DNA of 64,000 bases, taken from contig NZ_APNM01000007.1 of NCBI RefSeq assembly GCF_040361335.1, forward strand, positions 145,643 through 209,642, given 5' to 3'. The position numbers and the translations under genes were made by a program. This stretch comes from APNM01 sp040361335 (GTDB taxonomy: Bacteria; Pseudomonadota; Gammaproteobacteria; Nevskiales; Salinisphaeraceae). The number at the start of each line of letters is the position of its first letter. Position 1 is the first letter of the stretch. Shown piece by piece: positions 8,662 to 17,888 of the stretch. Under the pieces are notes generated by a model that did not search any database, was not told where the DNA came from, and worked only from the letters and a program-made list of their open reading frames with translations.

Positions 8662-9219
8662 ATGCTCGATGAGATCCAGAAAGACGCGAGCAGCCGGATG
8701 GACAAGACCATCTCCGTGCTCAACGACAATTTCCACAAGATCCGCACGGGACGCGCCCATACCAGCCTGCTCGACCACGTGACCGTGGACTACTACGGCA
8801 CCGAGGTACCCCTGAACCAGGCCGCGAGCGTCAACGTCGAGGACGCGCGCACGCTGACCGTCAGCCCCTGGGAGAAGAGCATGGTGCCGGTGGTCGAGAA
8901 GGCGATCATGACCTCCGACCTGGGTCTGAACCCCTCGACCGCGGGCACCGTGATCCGCGTGGTCCTGCCGCCGCTGACGGAGGAACGTCGGCGGGACCTG
9001 GTGCGCATCCTGCGCCAGGAGGCGGAGGATGCCCGGATCGCCGTCCGCAACATTCGCCGCGACGCCAACCAGGACCTCAAGGACCTGGTCTCCGAGAAGG
9101 AACTCTCCGAGGACGAGGCCCGCCACGGCGAGCAACGCATCCAGGAGCTCACGGATAAGCACATCGCCCGCATCGACAGCCTGCTCGAAGCCAAGGAGCA
9201 GGAGGTGATGACGGTTTGA
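8662..9219 (+). CDS. frr: Ribosome recycling factor
   Basis: RRF splits post-termination ribosomes together with EF-G. It has 185 residues, the exact family size, and a three-helix bundle plus beta/alpha/beta domain. The N-terminus MLDEIQKDASSRMDKTI, the RTGRAHTSLLD segment containing the critical arginine, and the VVLPPLTEERRRDLVRI segment are all classic. A GGAAG site precedes the ATG. It lies between pyrH and uppS as in most gammaproteobacteria. Confidence 0.97.
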   Translation: MLDEIQKDASSRMDKTISVLNDNFHKIRTGRAHTSLLDHVTVDYYGTEVPLNQAASVNVEDARTLTVSPWEKSMVPVVEKAIMTSDLGLNPSTAGTVIRVVLPPLTEERRRDLVRILRQEAEDARIAVRNIRRDANQDLKDLVSEKELSEDEARHGEQRIQELTDKHIARIDSLLEAKEQEVMTV

Positions 9220-9251
9220 ACGTGCCCCGGTGCGGCAAGGACGGTTCGTGA

Positions 9252-10004
9252 ATGGCTGACACGCAGACCTCCTCGCGGATCTCGCCGGATACGGCGGACG
9301 GACCCGCCAGCGTCCCGCGTCACGTCGCCATCGTGATGGACGGTAACGGCCGCTGGGCGGCCGCCCGCGGCAAGCCCCGCACCAGCGGTCACGCCGCCGG
9401 CGCCCGTGCCGCCCGGGACGCGGTGGAGGCGGCGCGCCGCAGCGGCATCGAGGTGCTGACCCTGTTCGCGTTCTCCAGCGAGAACTGGCGTCGCCCGCGT
9501 GCCGAGGTCCGGGTGCTCATGGACCTGTTCCTGCGCACGGTCCGCAAGGAGGCGCCGGAACTGCGCGCCAACGGTATCCGCCTGCGTTTCATCGGCGCGC
9601 GCGACCGCTTCCCCGAGGCACTGCAGCGGGGCATGCGGCGCGCCGAACTGCTCACCGCCGAGAACGCCGACATGGACCTGCTGGTGGCGGTGGACTACGG
9701 CGGCCGCTGGGACATCGCGCAGGCCGCGCGCCGGCTCGCCGAGGACTGCGCCGCCGGCCGCCTGGACCCGGCGGATATCGACGAGGATCGCTTCGCCGCG
9801 GCGATGAGCCTGGCGAAATACCCGGCACCGGACCTGTTCATCCGCACCGGCCGCGAGCGACGCCTCAGCAATTTCCTTCTCTGGGACCTGGCCTACACGG
9901 AGATGTACTTCAGCGACATCCTGTGGCCGGACTTCGACGCCGGGGCGCTGGCCGCCGCCGTCGAATGGTTCGGGGGACGCGAGCGCCGCTTCGGTCGTGT
10001 CTGA
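9252..10004 (+). CDS. uppS: Undecaprenyl diphosphate synthase (cis-prenyltransferase)
   Basis: Adds isopentenyl diphosphate units to farnesyl diphosphate to make the C55 carrier for peptidoglycan and LPS synthesis. The 250-residue protein has VMDGNGRWAAARG with catalytic Asp30, the GHAAGA phosphate-binding segment, FAFSSENWRRP, and the C-terminal DLFIRTGRERRLSNFLLWD block with the dimer-active-site arginines. It requires isopentenyl diphosphate, although the MEP-pathway genes that normally sit in this cluster are absent (see findings). cdsA follows at 10080. Confidence 0.97.
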   Translation: MADTQTSSRISPDTADGPASVPRHVAIVMDGNGRWAAARGKPRTSGHAAGARAARDAVEAARRSGIEVLTLFAFSSENWRRPRAEVRVLMDLFLRTVRKEAPELRANGIRLRFIGARDRFPEALQRGMRRAELLTAENADMDLLVAVDYGGRWDIAQAARRLAEDCAAGRLDPADIDEDRFAAAMSLAKYPAPDLFIRTGRERRLSNFLLWDLAYTEMYFSDILWPDFDAGALAAAVEWFGGRERRFGRV

Positions 10005-10079
10005 GGCGCCCCGGACCGGCATGCTGCCGAAAACCCCGAACACGATCCCCGCCGGCACCGTGAACCGGAGGCCGTCGTC

Positions 10080-10898
10080 ATGCTCCTGACACGCGTGCTG
10101 ACCGCCCTGGCGCTGCTGCCGCTGGTGGTGGCGGCCATCCTGTGGCTGCCCACGGACGCGATCGCCGTGGTGGCCGGCGGCGCGTTCGCGATCGGTGCCT
10201 GGGAATGGGGCCGTCTCCTGGACTTCCGGACCCGCCAGGCGCGCGCCGTCTGCGCGGCGATCGCGATCGCGGGCTTCGCGGGGCTATGGTGGCTGCCCGC
10301 GCAGCATCCGATACCGCGGGCCCTGATGGCGGCGGCCGTGATCTGGTGGCTCTGCGTCGTCCTCTGGATCGCCCGTTTCCCGCGCGGCTGGGAAGCGAGC
10401 CTGGGCCGGCGGCCGCTGGCGGCGGCGCTGGGCGTGGTGGTGCTCGGTGCCACGTTCCTCGCGATCCTCGCCGTCCATGACCGTGCCGACGGGCCGGCAT
10501 TGCTGCTGTTGTTGTTCGTGCTGACCTGGGCGGCGGACACCGGCGCCTATTTCAGCGGCCGTTTCCTGGGACGGCACAAGCTCGCGCCCCGCGTGAGCCC
10601 CGGCAAGACCTGGGAGGGCGCCGCCGGCGGCGTCGCGCTGGCGACGCTCGCCGCCGCGCTCGGCGGCTGGTGGCTGGGGCACGGCGGTGCCGCGCTGGCG
10701 GCCTGGGCCCTGCTGGGCGCCGTGGTCGCCGCGATCTCCATCCTCGGCGATCTCACCATCAGCATGTTCAAGCGCAGCGCCGGCCTCAAGGACGCGGGCC
10801 AGCTTTTCCCGGGCCACGGCGGCATCCTGGACCGGCTCGACAGCCTGCTCGCCGCGGCCCCGGTCTACGCGGCGGGCCTGGCGATGCTGCCGGCGTGA
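10080..10898 (+). CDS. cdsA: Phosphatidate cytidylyltransferase
   Basis: Multi-pass inner-membrane enzyme that makes CDP-diacylglycerol from phosphatidic acid and CTP for phospholipid synthesis. It has 272 residues with about eight hydrophobic segments. The CdsA signature near the C-terminus is SILGDLTISMFKRSAGLKD followed by FPGHGGILDRLDSLL, which carries the metal-binding acidic residues. The SPGKTWEG segment matches the CTP-binding region. In most gammaproteobacteria dxr follows directly; here only 107 noncoding bases separate it from rseP. Confidence 0.96.
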   Translation: MLLTRVLTALALLPLVVAAILWLPTDAIAVVAGGAFAIGAWEWGRLLDFRTRQARAVCAAIAIAGFAGLWWLPAQHPIPRALMAAAVIWWLCVVLWIARFPRGWEASLGRRPLAAALGVVVLGATFLAILAVHDRADGPALLLLLFVLTWAADTGAYFSGRFLGRHKLAPRVSPGKTWEGAAGGVALATLAAALGGWWLGHGGAALAAWALLGAVVAAISILGDLTISMFKRSAGLKDAGQLFPGHGGILDRLDSLLAAAPVYAAGLAMLPA

Positions 10899-11005
10899 GT
10901 CCGGGGGCCCGCGGCACCGACTGATATCGCCGGGGATCGTTTTCGGCTCACCGTGGTCGAAGCGGAAACCGACACCGAGCCCGACAGGGGAGATCGACAG
11001 AGACA

Positions 11006-12367
11006 ATGCCCGATTGGTTGCTATCCGTGCCCGCGTTCATCGTCGCCATCGGCCTGCTGGTGGCGGTGCACGAGTATGGCCATTTCTGGGTGGCCCGGCG
11101 CATGGGCGTGCGCGTGCTGCGTTATTCCATCGGTTTCGGCGCCAAGCTGTGGGGCCGCACCAGTTCCCGCAGCGGGACCGAATACTGGTTATCGGCGATC
11201 CCGCTCGGCGGCTACGTGAAAATGCTCGACGAGCGCGAGGGGCCGGTCCCCGACGCCGACAAGCCCTACGCCTTCAACCGCCAGTCCGTGGGCAAGCGCA
11301 TGGCCATCGTGGCGGCGGGACCGGCGGTGAACTTCGCCTTCGCCATCGTGGCCTATTGGCTGGTGTTCATGCTCGGCGTAGCCGGGATCAAGCCCGTCAT
11401 CGGCGACGTGCCCGAGGACACCCGGGCCGCGGCGGCCGGCCTGTCCGAGGGCCAGCACATCGTCGCCGTCGCGGGTCGCGAGACGCCGACCTGGCAGGAT
11501 CTGCGCCTTACGCTCATCGAGCAGGCGCTGGCCGGCGGCGAGGTGCCGTTGTCCGTCACCGACGGGGAGGGCGGCGACGCCCGCGAGGTCCGGCTGGACA
11601 TGACCGGTGTCTCCGCCGACCCGGAACGGCTGTTCGGCGAGCTGGGTCTCGCGCCCTACCGGCCGGACGGTACCCCCGTGATCGCGGAGGCGCTGTCCGG
11701 CGAACCCGCGGATGCCGCCGGCCTTCGGGCCGGTGACAAGGTACTGGCCGCCGGCGGCGAGCCGATGCGGGATCCGCAGGCATTGGTGGACTGGGTCAAG
11801 GCGCATCCCGGCGAGACCGTGAGCCTGCGCATCCGGCGCGACGGCCGCGAACGCGAGGTCCGGGTGAGCCTGGACGCGATGACCGTGGACGGCGAACGCG
11901 TCGGTCGCCTGGGCGCCCAGCTCGGGATCGACAGCGACGAATGGGCCGCCCTGCAGACCGAGCGTCGCCTGGGCCCGCTGGCGGCGGTGCCCGCGGCGTT
12001 GGAACAGACCTGGTCGGTGTCGGCGCTGACCGTGCGCCTGATGGGGCGCATGCTGGTGGGCGACGTTTCGTGGAAGAACATCAGCGGCCCGATCCAGATC
12101 GCCAACTATGCCGGCAAGACGGCCAGTGTCGGATTGGAGGCGTTCATCGGTTTCCTGGCGCTGGTGAGCGTCAGCCTGGCGGTGCTCAACCTGCTGCCGG
12201 TGCCGGTGTTAGACGGCGGGCATCTGCTGTATTATGCGATCGAGCTAGTTCGCGGCCGGCCGTTGTCCGAAGAGGCACAGGCCATGGGTCAGCAGCTAGG
12301 CATGGTCGCGTTGCTGCTGCTGATGAGCCTGGCCTTCTATAACGACATCCTGCGTCTGTTGAGTTAG
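11006..12367 (+). CDS. rseP: Site-2 protease RseP, inner-membrane zinc metalloprotease
   Basis: Cleaves the transmembrane part of anti-sigma factor RseA and remnant signal peptides, so releasing sigma-E. The 453-residue protein has HEYGH at residues 22-26 inside the first membrane segment (zinc ligands and catalytic Glu). Two PDZ domains lie in the central periplasmic region (GLSEGQHIVAVAGRETPTW and GLRAGDKVLAAGGEPM), and LDGGH near residue 402 supplies the third zinc ligand, followed by the last membrane helices. It stands directly before bamA as in other gammaproteobacteria, which fits its role in envelope stress. Confidence 0.97.
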   Translation: MPDWLLSVPAFIVAIGLLVAVHEYGHFWVARRMGVRVLRYSIGFGAKLWGRTSSRSGTEYWLSAIPLGGYVKMLDEREGPVPDADKPYAFNRQSVGKRMAIVAAGPAVNFAFAIVAYWLVFMLGVAGIKPVIGDVPEDTRAAAAGLSEGQHIVAVAGRETPTWQDLRLTLIEQALAGGEVPLSVTDGEGGDAREVRLDMTGVSADPERLFGELGLAPYRPDGTPVIAEALSGEPADAAGLRAGDKVLAAGGEPMRDPQALVDWVKAHPGETVSLRIRRDGREREVRVSLDAMTVDGERVGRLGAQLGIDSDEWAALQTERRLGPLAAVPAALEQTWSVSALTVRLMGRMLVGDVSWKNISGPIQIANYAGKTASVGLEAFIGFLALVSVSLAVLNLLPVPVLDGGHLLYYAIELVRGRPLSEEAQAMGQQLGMVALLLLMSLAFYNDILRLLS

Positions 12368-12532
12368 CCCGCATCGATCGCGTGGCTATACGGTTGGTAT
12401 CGATTCATGGCGGGCTTGCTCTTGACGAAAACCGTGGTTACAACTACGAGCTTCGCTCCGGAGCGGCGCCGGCCCCTGACAAGGTCGGCGTCGGGCTATT
12501 CGGGCCCCGCGACGGATACGGACTAGGTTTTT

Positions 12533-14857
12533 ATGCCGAGATACTCTATGCGCGCCCTGGGCGCGACGCTGTGCCTTTTTTTCGCCGTTTCGGCTTGGGG
12601 GCTGGACACCTTCCGGGTGCAGGACATCGAGGTCGAGGGACTCCAGCGCCTGGAGAGGGGCACGGTGCTGACCTACCTGCCGCTGTCCACCGGCGACGTC
12701 CTCGACGCCCAGCGTAGCCAGCAGGCGATCCGCGCCCTCTACGACACCGGCCTGTTCGAGGATGTCACGCTGGCGCGCGAGGGCGACACCCTCGTCGTCC
12801 GCGTCACCGAGCGTCCCGAGATCGCCACCTTCACGATCGAGGGCAACAAGCAGATCGGCGGCGAGGAACTCAAGAAGAGTCTGGCGGAGCAGGGCCTGGC
12901 CGAGGGCGAGTTGTACAAGCGGGCGCTGCTCGATCAGTTGGAGTTGGAGCTGCGCCGTCAGTACTACGCCAACGGCTTCTATGGCGTGCAGATCGAGACC
13001 GAGGTCACCGAGCTCGAGGGCAACCGGGTCGATATCGCGATCACCGTGGACGAGGGTCGCGTCGCCACGATCCGCGACATCAACATTGTCGGCAACGAGG
13101 ATTTCACGGACGAGGAGCTGCTGGATGTCTTCTCGCTCGAGACCAGTCAGCCCCTCTACAAGGATCCCGCCTTCTGGCGCAAGAACGACCGCTATTCGCG
13201 CGAGAAGATGCTGGGCGACCTGGAAACGCTGAATTCCTTCTACCAGGACCGCGGTTACCTGCGCTTCAACGTCACCTCGATCCAGGTCTCGCTGTCGCCC
13301 GACAAGCGCGACATCTACCTGACCGTCAATATCGAGGAGGGCGAGCCCTACACCATCAGCGAATACAGCTTCGCCGGCGAGTTGATCGTGCCCGAGGCCA
13401 ACCTGCGACGGCTGGTGTCGGTACGCGAGGGCGAAATCTTCTCGCGCAGCCAGGTCGAGGCCACCAGCACCCGCATCAGTTCGGGCCTGGCGGATTTCGG
13501 CTACGCCTTCGCCGAGGTCGATCCGCTGACCCAGCTCGACGAGGAGAACAAGACCGTCGATCTCACCTTCTTCGTGGAGCCGGGCCGCCGCGCCTACGTG
13601 CGCCGGGTCAACTTCTCCGGCAACGAGAAGACCAATGATGTGACCCTGCGCCGCGAGATGCGGCAGTTCGAGGGCGCCAGCTTCTCGCGCAGCAGCGTCG
13701 AGCGTTCGCGCACCCGCCTGGCGCGGCTGCCGTTCATCGAGGACGTGCAGGTCGAGACCGAGCCGGTCCCCGGGTCCGAGGACCTGGTGGACGTGAACTA
13801 CAGCGTCAGCGAGCGGCCGGCCGGCACCCTGCAGTTCGGCGTCGGTTTCTCCGACGCCCAGGGCTTCCTGATCAACGGCAGCGTGACCCACAGCAACTTC
13901 CGCGGCACCGGCAACCGCGTGTCCCTGCGGGCCGAGACCAACGATTTCGCCCGCACCCTGTCGGGTAGCTGGACCGATCCCTACGCCACCGACGAGGGCG
14001 TGTCCCGCACCGTGTCGCTGTTCTACCGCGACACCGAGCAATTGATCCGGTTCGGTTCCGGCTTCGACCTGAACTCGCTGGGCGGCTCCTGGACCTACGG
14101 GTTGCCGCTGACCGAATACACCACCCTGCGGGCGGGCGTCGGCGCCCAGCGCAACGAGATCACCAGCGTCGGCTTCCTGTCCGGTCAGGTGGTCGAGTTC
14201 ATCAATCGCAACGGCCGCGAATTCTTCACCTACGAGTTCCGGACCGGCATCTCGCGCGATACCCGCAACCGGACCTTCTTCGCCACCCGCGGCACGCTCA
14301 CCGAACTCAACTTCGACTTCAAGCTGCCCGGCTCCGACCTGGAGTACTACGTGGCGAACTTCCGTCACGAGCGCTACTTCAATATCGGTCGCTGGAGCGA
14401 CTGGCTGTCCGACAAGTTCGTGCTCGAGAGCCAGTTGCGCATCGCCGACGCCGCGCTCTACGGCAGCGGCACCGACGTGCCGCCCTACGACAACTTCTTC
14501 GCCGGCGGCGCGCGCTCGGTGCGCGGCTTCGAGGACGGCAGCCTGGGCCCGCGCGATACCTTCGATAACCCGTACGGCGGCCAGTTCCTGACCACGCTCC
14601 AGAACGAACTGGTGATCCCGACGTTCCTCGAGAGCGACAACAAGTCCACGCGCCTGGCGCTGTTCTACGACATCGGCAACGTGTTCTCGGGCGCCGACCG
14701 CTTCGAGGCCAGCGAGTTGCGCAAGTCCGGCGGTGTGGCGTTCTACTGGTTCACGCCGTTCTTCGGTCTGCTGCGGGTCAGTTACGCGGCGGTGGTCGAC
14801 GACCAGCCCGGCGACGAGGTCGACCGCTTCCAGTTCTCGTTCGGCGTGGGGCTGTAG
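12533..14857 (+). CDS. bamA: Outer membrane protein assembly factor BamA
   Basis: Central Omp85 component of the BAM complex that inserts beta-barrels into the outer membrane. The 774-residue protein has a signal peptide (MRALGATLCLFFAVSAWG), five POTRA domains over roughly residues 25-425 starting FRVQDIEVEGLQRL, and a C-terminal 16-stranded barrel with the lid-lock VRGF motif (GGARSVRGFEDGSLGPRD) and a terminal strand ending FQFSFGVGL. ATG 12533 has an AGG site six bases upstream; ATG 12548 is equally possible and gives a tighter signal peptide. The 165-base gap after rseP may hold its own promoter (TTGACG at 12422), but no convincing -10 was found. skp follows. Confidence 0.97.
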   Translation: MPRYSMRALGATLCLFFAVSAWGLDTFRVQDIEVEGLQRLERGTVLTYLPLSTGDVLDAQRSQQAIRALYDTGLFEDVTLAREGDTLVVRVTERPEIATFTIEGNKQIGGEELKKSLAEQGLAEGELYKRALLDQLELELRRQYYANGFYGVQIETEVTELEGNRVDIAITVDEGRVATIRDINIVGNEDFTDEELLDVFSLETSQPLYKDPAFWRKNDRYSREKMLGDLETLNSFYQDRGYLRFNVTSIQVSLSPDKRDIYLTVNIEEGEPYTISEYSFAGELIVPEANLRRLVSVREGEIFSRSQVEATSTRISSGLADFGYAFAEVDPLTQLDEENKTVDLTFFVEPGRRAYVRRVNFSGNEKTNDVTLRREMRQFEGASFSRSSVERSRTRLARLPFIEDVQVETEPVPGSEDLVDVNYSVSERPAGTLQFGVGFSDAQGFLINGSVTHSNFRGTGNRVSLRAETNDFARTLSGSWTDPYATDEGVSRTVSLFYRDTEQLIRFGSGFDLNSLGGSWTYGLPLTEYTTLRAGVGAQRNEITSVGFLSGQVVEFINRNGREFFTYEFRTGISRDTRNRTFFATRGTLTELNFDFKLPGSDLEYYVANFRHERYFNIGRWSDWLSDKFVLESQLRIADAALYGSGTDVPPYDNFFAGGARSVRGFEDGSLGPRDTFDNPYGGQFLTTLQNELVIPTFLESDNKSTRLALFYDIGNVFSGADRFEASELRKSGGVAFYWFTPFFGLLRVSYAAVVDDQPGDEVDRFQFSFGVGL

Positions 14858-14922
14858 GGCCCGGGCCGGGATTTATCAAACGCATGGATTGCATGGCATT
14901 ACATAGAGAGGGGATGACGACA

Positions 14923-15438
14923 ATGACCGTAAAGCGAATCGCATTCGCGGCCGTGCTGCTGGCGGGCCTGGGCCTGGCGATGCCGGCCGCCGCGCAGCAG
15001 GATCTCAAGATCGGCGTGGTCAACCTGGCCCGCCTGGTGACCGAGTCGCCGCAGGCCCAGCGCGCCCGCCAGAACATGGAAGGGCAGTTCGCCTCCCGCA
15101 TGGAGGAACTGCAGGAGCGTCGCGAGAAGTTGCAGTCCGACGTCGAGCGGCTCAAGCGCGACGGCTCGGTGATGAGCGACGAGGCCCGCCAGAAGCTGGA
15201 GGACTCGATCCGGGACCAGCAGCGGCGTCTGCGTCTGGCCCAGGAGGAGTACAACGAGGACGTCCAGCGCGCCGAGCAGCAGGAAATGCAGGAGCTGCGC
15301 CAGGACATCCGCGAGGTGATCGACACCTACGCGCGCGAGCAGGGCTACGACCTGATCGTCGGCGACGGCATCCTGTACGCCGGCGAGCGGGTGGACCTCA
15401 CCGACAAGGTGCTGGCACGCCTCAAGGACAAGATGTAA
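14923..15438 (+). CDS. skp: Periplasmic chaperone Skp/OmpH
   Basis: Trimeric periplasmic holdase that carries unfolded outer-membrane proteins to BAM. The start ATG at 14923 is chosen because AGAGAGGGG ends nine bases before it and because it gives a clean signal peptide (MTVKRIAFAAVLLAGLGL, cut near AAAQQ). The mature part begins LKIGVVNLARLV, as usual, and then forms long charged helices (residues about 50-130, rich in Glu, Arg and Gln) that make the jellyfish-like tentacles. About 171 residues in total. It is placed between bamA and lpxD, as is standard. Confidence 0.95.
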   Translation: MTVKRIAFAAVLLAGLGLAMPAAAQQDLKIGVVNLARLVTESPQAQRARQNMEGQFASRMEELQERREKLQSDVERLKRDGSVMSDEARQKLEDSIRDQQRRLRLAQEEYNEDVQRAEQQEMQELRQDIREVIDTYAREQGYDLIVGDGILYAGERVDLTDKVLARLKDKM

Positions 15439-15457
15439 GGCCGGCCGGGTCGGGTCG

Positions 15458-16480
15458 GTGAGCCGCTATCCGCTGGGCGAGATCGCGCGGCGTTTCGGGC
15501 TGACGCTGCGTGGCGACGGCGAGACGTCCGTGGACGGCGTCTGCACGCTGTCGCCGGGCCGTCCCGGCGGACTCGCCTACCTGGGCGACGCCGCCCATCG
15601 CGACCTGCTGGCCGGTACCCGCGCCGAGGCCGTGATCCTGACCGCCGACCAGGCGGACGACTGCCCCTGCGCCGCCCTGATCGCGGAACGGCCGCGACTG
15701 GCCTTCGCGCGGATCGCGGCGTTGTTCGAGCCGCCCGGCCCCGGTCCGGGTACGGCGCCCGGCGCCGCGATCGCGCCGGACGCCGAGGTCGACCCCGGCG
15801 CCGCGATCGGCGAGCGCGCCGTGGTCGCCGCCGGCGCCCGCGTCGGTCCGGGCTGTGTCCTGGAGGCCGGCTGCGTGATCGGGCGTGACGCCGTGGTCGG
15901 CGCCGATACCCGCGTGGGCGCGAACGCCGTGATCGGCGATCGCGTGCGCCTGGGCGAGCGGGTCCGGATCGAGCCCGGTGCCATCGTCGGCGCCCGCGGC
16001 TTCGGACTGGAGCCGGACGAGCAGGGCGTGTGGCAACCCATCCCGCAGCTCGGGACCGTGATCGTGGGCGACGACGTCGAGATCGGGGCCGGCTGCACCA
16101 TCGACCGGGGCGCGATCGAGGACACCGTGCTGGAGCAGGGCGTCAAGCTCGACAACCAGGTGCACATCGCGCACAACTGCCGAGTCGGGGCGCATACCGT
16201 GATCGCGGGTTGTACCGGTATCGCCGGCAGCACGTCGATCGGGCGTCACTGCCTGATCGGCGGCGGCGTGGGCATCGGCGACCACGTCACCGTGGCCGAC
16301 AGGGTGATCATCACCGGCGGCACCCAGGTGCCCGCAGACATCGTGGAACCGGGGGTTTATTCTTCCACGTTGAAGGCCATGCCGGCGGGCGAATGGCGCA
16401 AGCGGCTGGCGCTGCTGCGCAAGCTGGACCGTATCGAGAAGCGGCTGCGGCAATTGGAGCGCGGCGCCGGCGGCGACTGA
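15458..16480 (+). CDS. lpxD: UDP-3-O-acylglucosamine N-acyltransferase
   Basis: Third step of lipid A synthesis: N-acylation of UDP-3-O-(3-hydroxyacyl)glucosamine using acyl-ACP. The GTG start at 15458 gives MSRYPLGEIARRFGL and a 340-residue protein. It has an N-terminal uridine-binding domain (about 1-100) and then left-handed beta-helix hexapeptide repeats. His239 in VHIAHNC aligns with the catalytic base of the E. coli enzyme. The C-terminal helix segment EWRKRLALLRKLDRIEKRL is typical. It lies 19 bases after skp and upstream of fabZ. Confidence 0.97.
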   Translation: MSRYPLGEIARRFGLTLRGDGETSVDGVCTLSPGRPGGLAYLGDAAHRDLLAGTRAEAVILTADQADDCPCAALIAERPRLAFARIAALFEPPGPGPGTAPGAAIAPDAEVDPGAAIGERAVVAAGARVGPGCVLEAGCVIGRDAVVGADTRVGANAVIGDRVRLGERVRIEPGAIVGARGFGLEPDEQGVWQPIPQLGTVIVGDDVEIGAGCTIDRGAIEDTVLEQGVKLDNQVHIAHNCRVGAHTVIAGCTGIAGSTSIGRHCLIGGGVGIGDHVTVADRVIITGGTQVPADIVEPGVYSSTLKAMPAGEWRKRLALLRKLDRIEKRLRQLERGAGGD

Positions 16481-16527
16481 CGCCCGGCAGCGCGCCGCGC
16501 CGCGTGTTTGGATCGAGGAGAACAAGA

Positions 16528-17013
16528 TTGAGCGCAGAAGACACCGGGAGCTACGGCATCAAGACCATCCTGGAGCAGATTCCCCACCGTTTCCCGTTCC
16601 TGCTGGTCGACCGGGTGGAGAATTGCACGCCGGGCCAGCGCCTGACCGCGATCAAGAACGTCACCATCAACGAGCCCTTCTTTCCGGGGCATTTCCCCAC
16701 GGAGCCGGTGATGCCGGGCGTCCTGATCCTGGAAGCCCTGGCCCAGGCCGGCCTGCTGCTGGGCATGCGCACGGCCGGTCCCGACAAGGCGGGCACCATC
16801 GTCTACTTCGCCGGCATCGACAACGCGCGCTTCAAGCGCCAGGTGGTGCCGGGCGATCAGCTTCGGCTCGAGGTCGAGTTGACGTCCGCCAGGCGGCGTC
16901 TCTGGAAATTCCACGGCGAGGCCTGGGTCGGCGATAAGCTGGCGTGCGTCGCCGACCTGATGGCGATCCCCGCGAAAACCGCCGATACAGGGGAGGGCGA
17001 CGCCCATGGGTAG
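16528..17013 (+). CDS. fabZ: 3-hydroxyacyl-ACP dehydratase FabZ
   Basis: Dehydrates beta-hydroxyacyl-ACP in fatty-acid elongation and competes with LpxA/LpxD for the substrate. It has 161 residues and a hot-dog fold. The frame is open far upstream inside lpxD, so the start must be chosen: TTG 16528 follows a GAGGAGAAC site at 16514-16522 and gives MSAEDTGSYGIKTILEQIPHRFPF, close to the family N-terminus. Catalytic His55 (GHFPTEPVMPG) and Glu69 (LEALAQAG) are in place. The end overlaps lpxA by eight bases. Confidence 0.95.
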   Translation: MSAEDTGSYGIKTILEQIPHRFPFLLVDRVENCTPGQRLTAIKNVTINEPFFPGHFPTEPVMPGVLILEALAQAGLLLGMRTAGPDKAGTIVYFAGIDNARFKRQVVPGDQLRLEVELTSARRRLWKFHGEAWVGDKLACVADLMAIPAKTADTGEGDAHG

Positions 17014-17791
17014 CGACAGCCGCATCGACCCCACCGCGCGGGTGCATGAGGATGCACGCCTGGCCGAGGATGTCGAGGTCGGCGCCTACAGCGTGATCGG
17101 TGCCGACGTGGAGATCGGCAGCGGCACGCGTGTCGGCCCGCATGCGGTGGTCCACGGGCCGACCCGGATCGGACGCGACAACCGCATCTTCCAGTTCGTG
17201 TCGCTGGGCGAGGATCCGCAGCACCGCGGTTACCAGGGCGAGCCCACACGCCTGGAGATCGGCGACCGCAACAGCTTCCGGGAATTCTGCAGCGTGCATC
17301 GCGGCACCACCCTGGACGAAGGCGTCACCCGGATCGGCGACGACAACCTGTTGATGGCCTATTGCCATATCGCCCACGACTGCGTGCTGGGCAACGGCGT
17401 GACCATGGCCAACGGCGCCAGCCTGGCCGGGCACGTGCGTGTCGGCGACCATTGCATCCTCGGCGGCTTCGCGCTGGTCTATCAGTTCGTGCACGTCGGC
17501 ACGCTGGCGTTCCTGGGCTACGGCAGCGGCGTGAGCCATTCCGTGCCGGCCTTCGTTCGCTGCTCCGGCTATCCGGCCAAGCCGCACGGCATCAATTCCG
17601 TGGGCATGCGCCGGCACGGCTACGACGACAGCGACGTCACCGCCATGAAGCATGCCTACCGGGTGCTCTACCGTTCCAAGCTCCGGCTGGAGGAAGCCAA
17701 GGCGCGCCTGGCCGACGACGCCGCAGGCAATGCCGCGGTGAAGGAATTCCTGGCGTCGCTGGAGGCCTCCGAGCGCGGCGTTATTCGCTAA
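17006..17791 (+). CDS. lpxA: UDP-N-acetylglucosamine acyltransferase
   Basis: First step of lipid A synthesis: 3-O-acylation of UDP-GlcNAc. The 261-residue protein opens with hexapeptide repeats of a left-handed beta helix and has the catalytic His124 in YCHIAHDC. Also present are GNGVTMANGASLAGHV and the C-terminal helical domain with GMRRHGYDDSDV. The ATG at 17006 overlaps the fabZ end, so translation is probably coupled. A family-1 repeat follows before lpxB. Confidence 0.97.
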   Translation: MGSDSRIDPTARVHEDARLAEDVEVGAYSVIGADVEIGSGTRVGPHAVVHGPTRIGRDNRIFQFVSLGEDPQHRGYQGEPTRLEIGDRNSFREFCSVHRGTTLDEGVTRIGDDNLLMAYCHIAHDCVLGNGVTMANGASLAGHVRVGDHCILGGFALVYQFVHVGTLAFLGYGSGVSHSVPAFVRCSGYPAKPHGINSVGMRRHGYDDSDVTAMKHAYRVLYRSKLRLEEAKARLADDAAGNAAVKEFLASLEASERGVIR

Positions 17792-17795
17792 CAAT

Positions 17796-17872
17796 GAACC
17801 ACAGGGGCACAGGGGCACAGGGGATTCGAATTTTCTGTGTCTGTCCTCCGTGCCTCTGTGTCTCTGTGATTA
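17796..17872. repeat. Intergenic hairpin repeat, family 1, copy 2 (short)
   Basis: Left arm 17796-17823 starts GAACCACAGGGGCACAGG; right arm 17845-17872 contains GTGCCTCTGTGTCTCTGTG. The loop is only about 21 bases, so this is the most compact copy. The internal period is eight bases (GGGGCACA-like). It fills most of the lpxA-lpxB gap and ends 16 bases before the lpxB start. Confidence 0.8.
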
Positions 17873-17888
17873 GCCGGTTTGGTGACGC

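Noticed and set aside
10899..11005. Remnant of dxr in the cdsA-rseP gap
   Set aside because: All three plus frames were read and none resembles the Dxr N- or C-terminus.
12386..14368. 660-residue open frame on the minus strand opposite bamA
   Set aside because: It is the antisense shadow of bamA in high-GC DNA; its text is low-complexity Gly/Val/Ala/Leu with no domain, while bamA has all family motifs.
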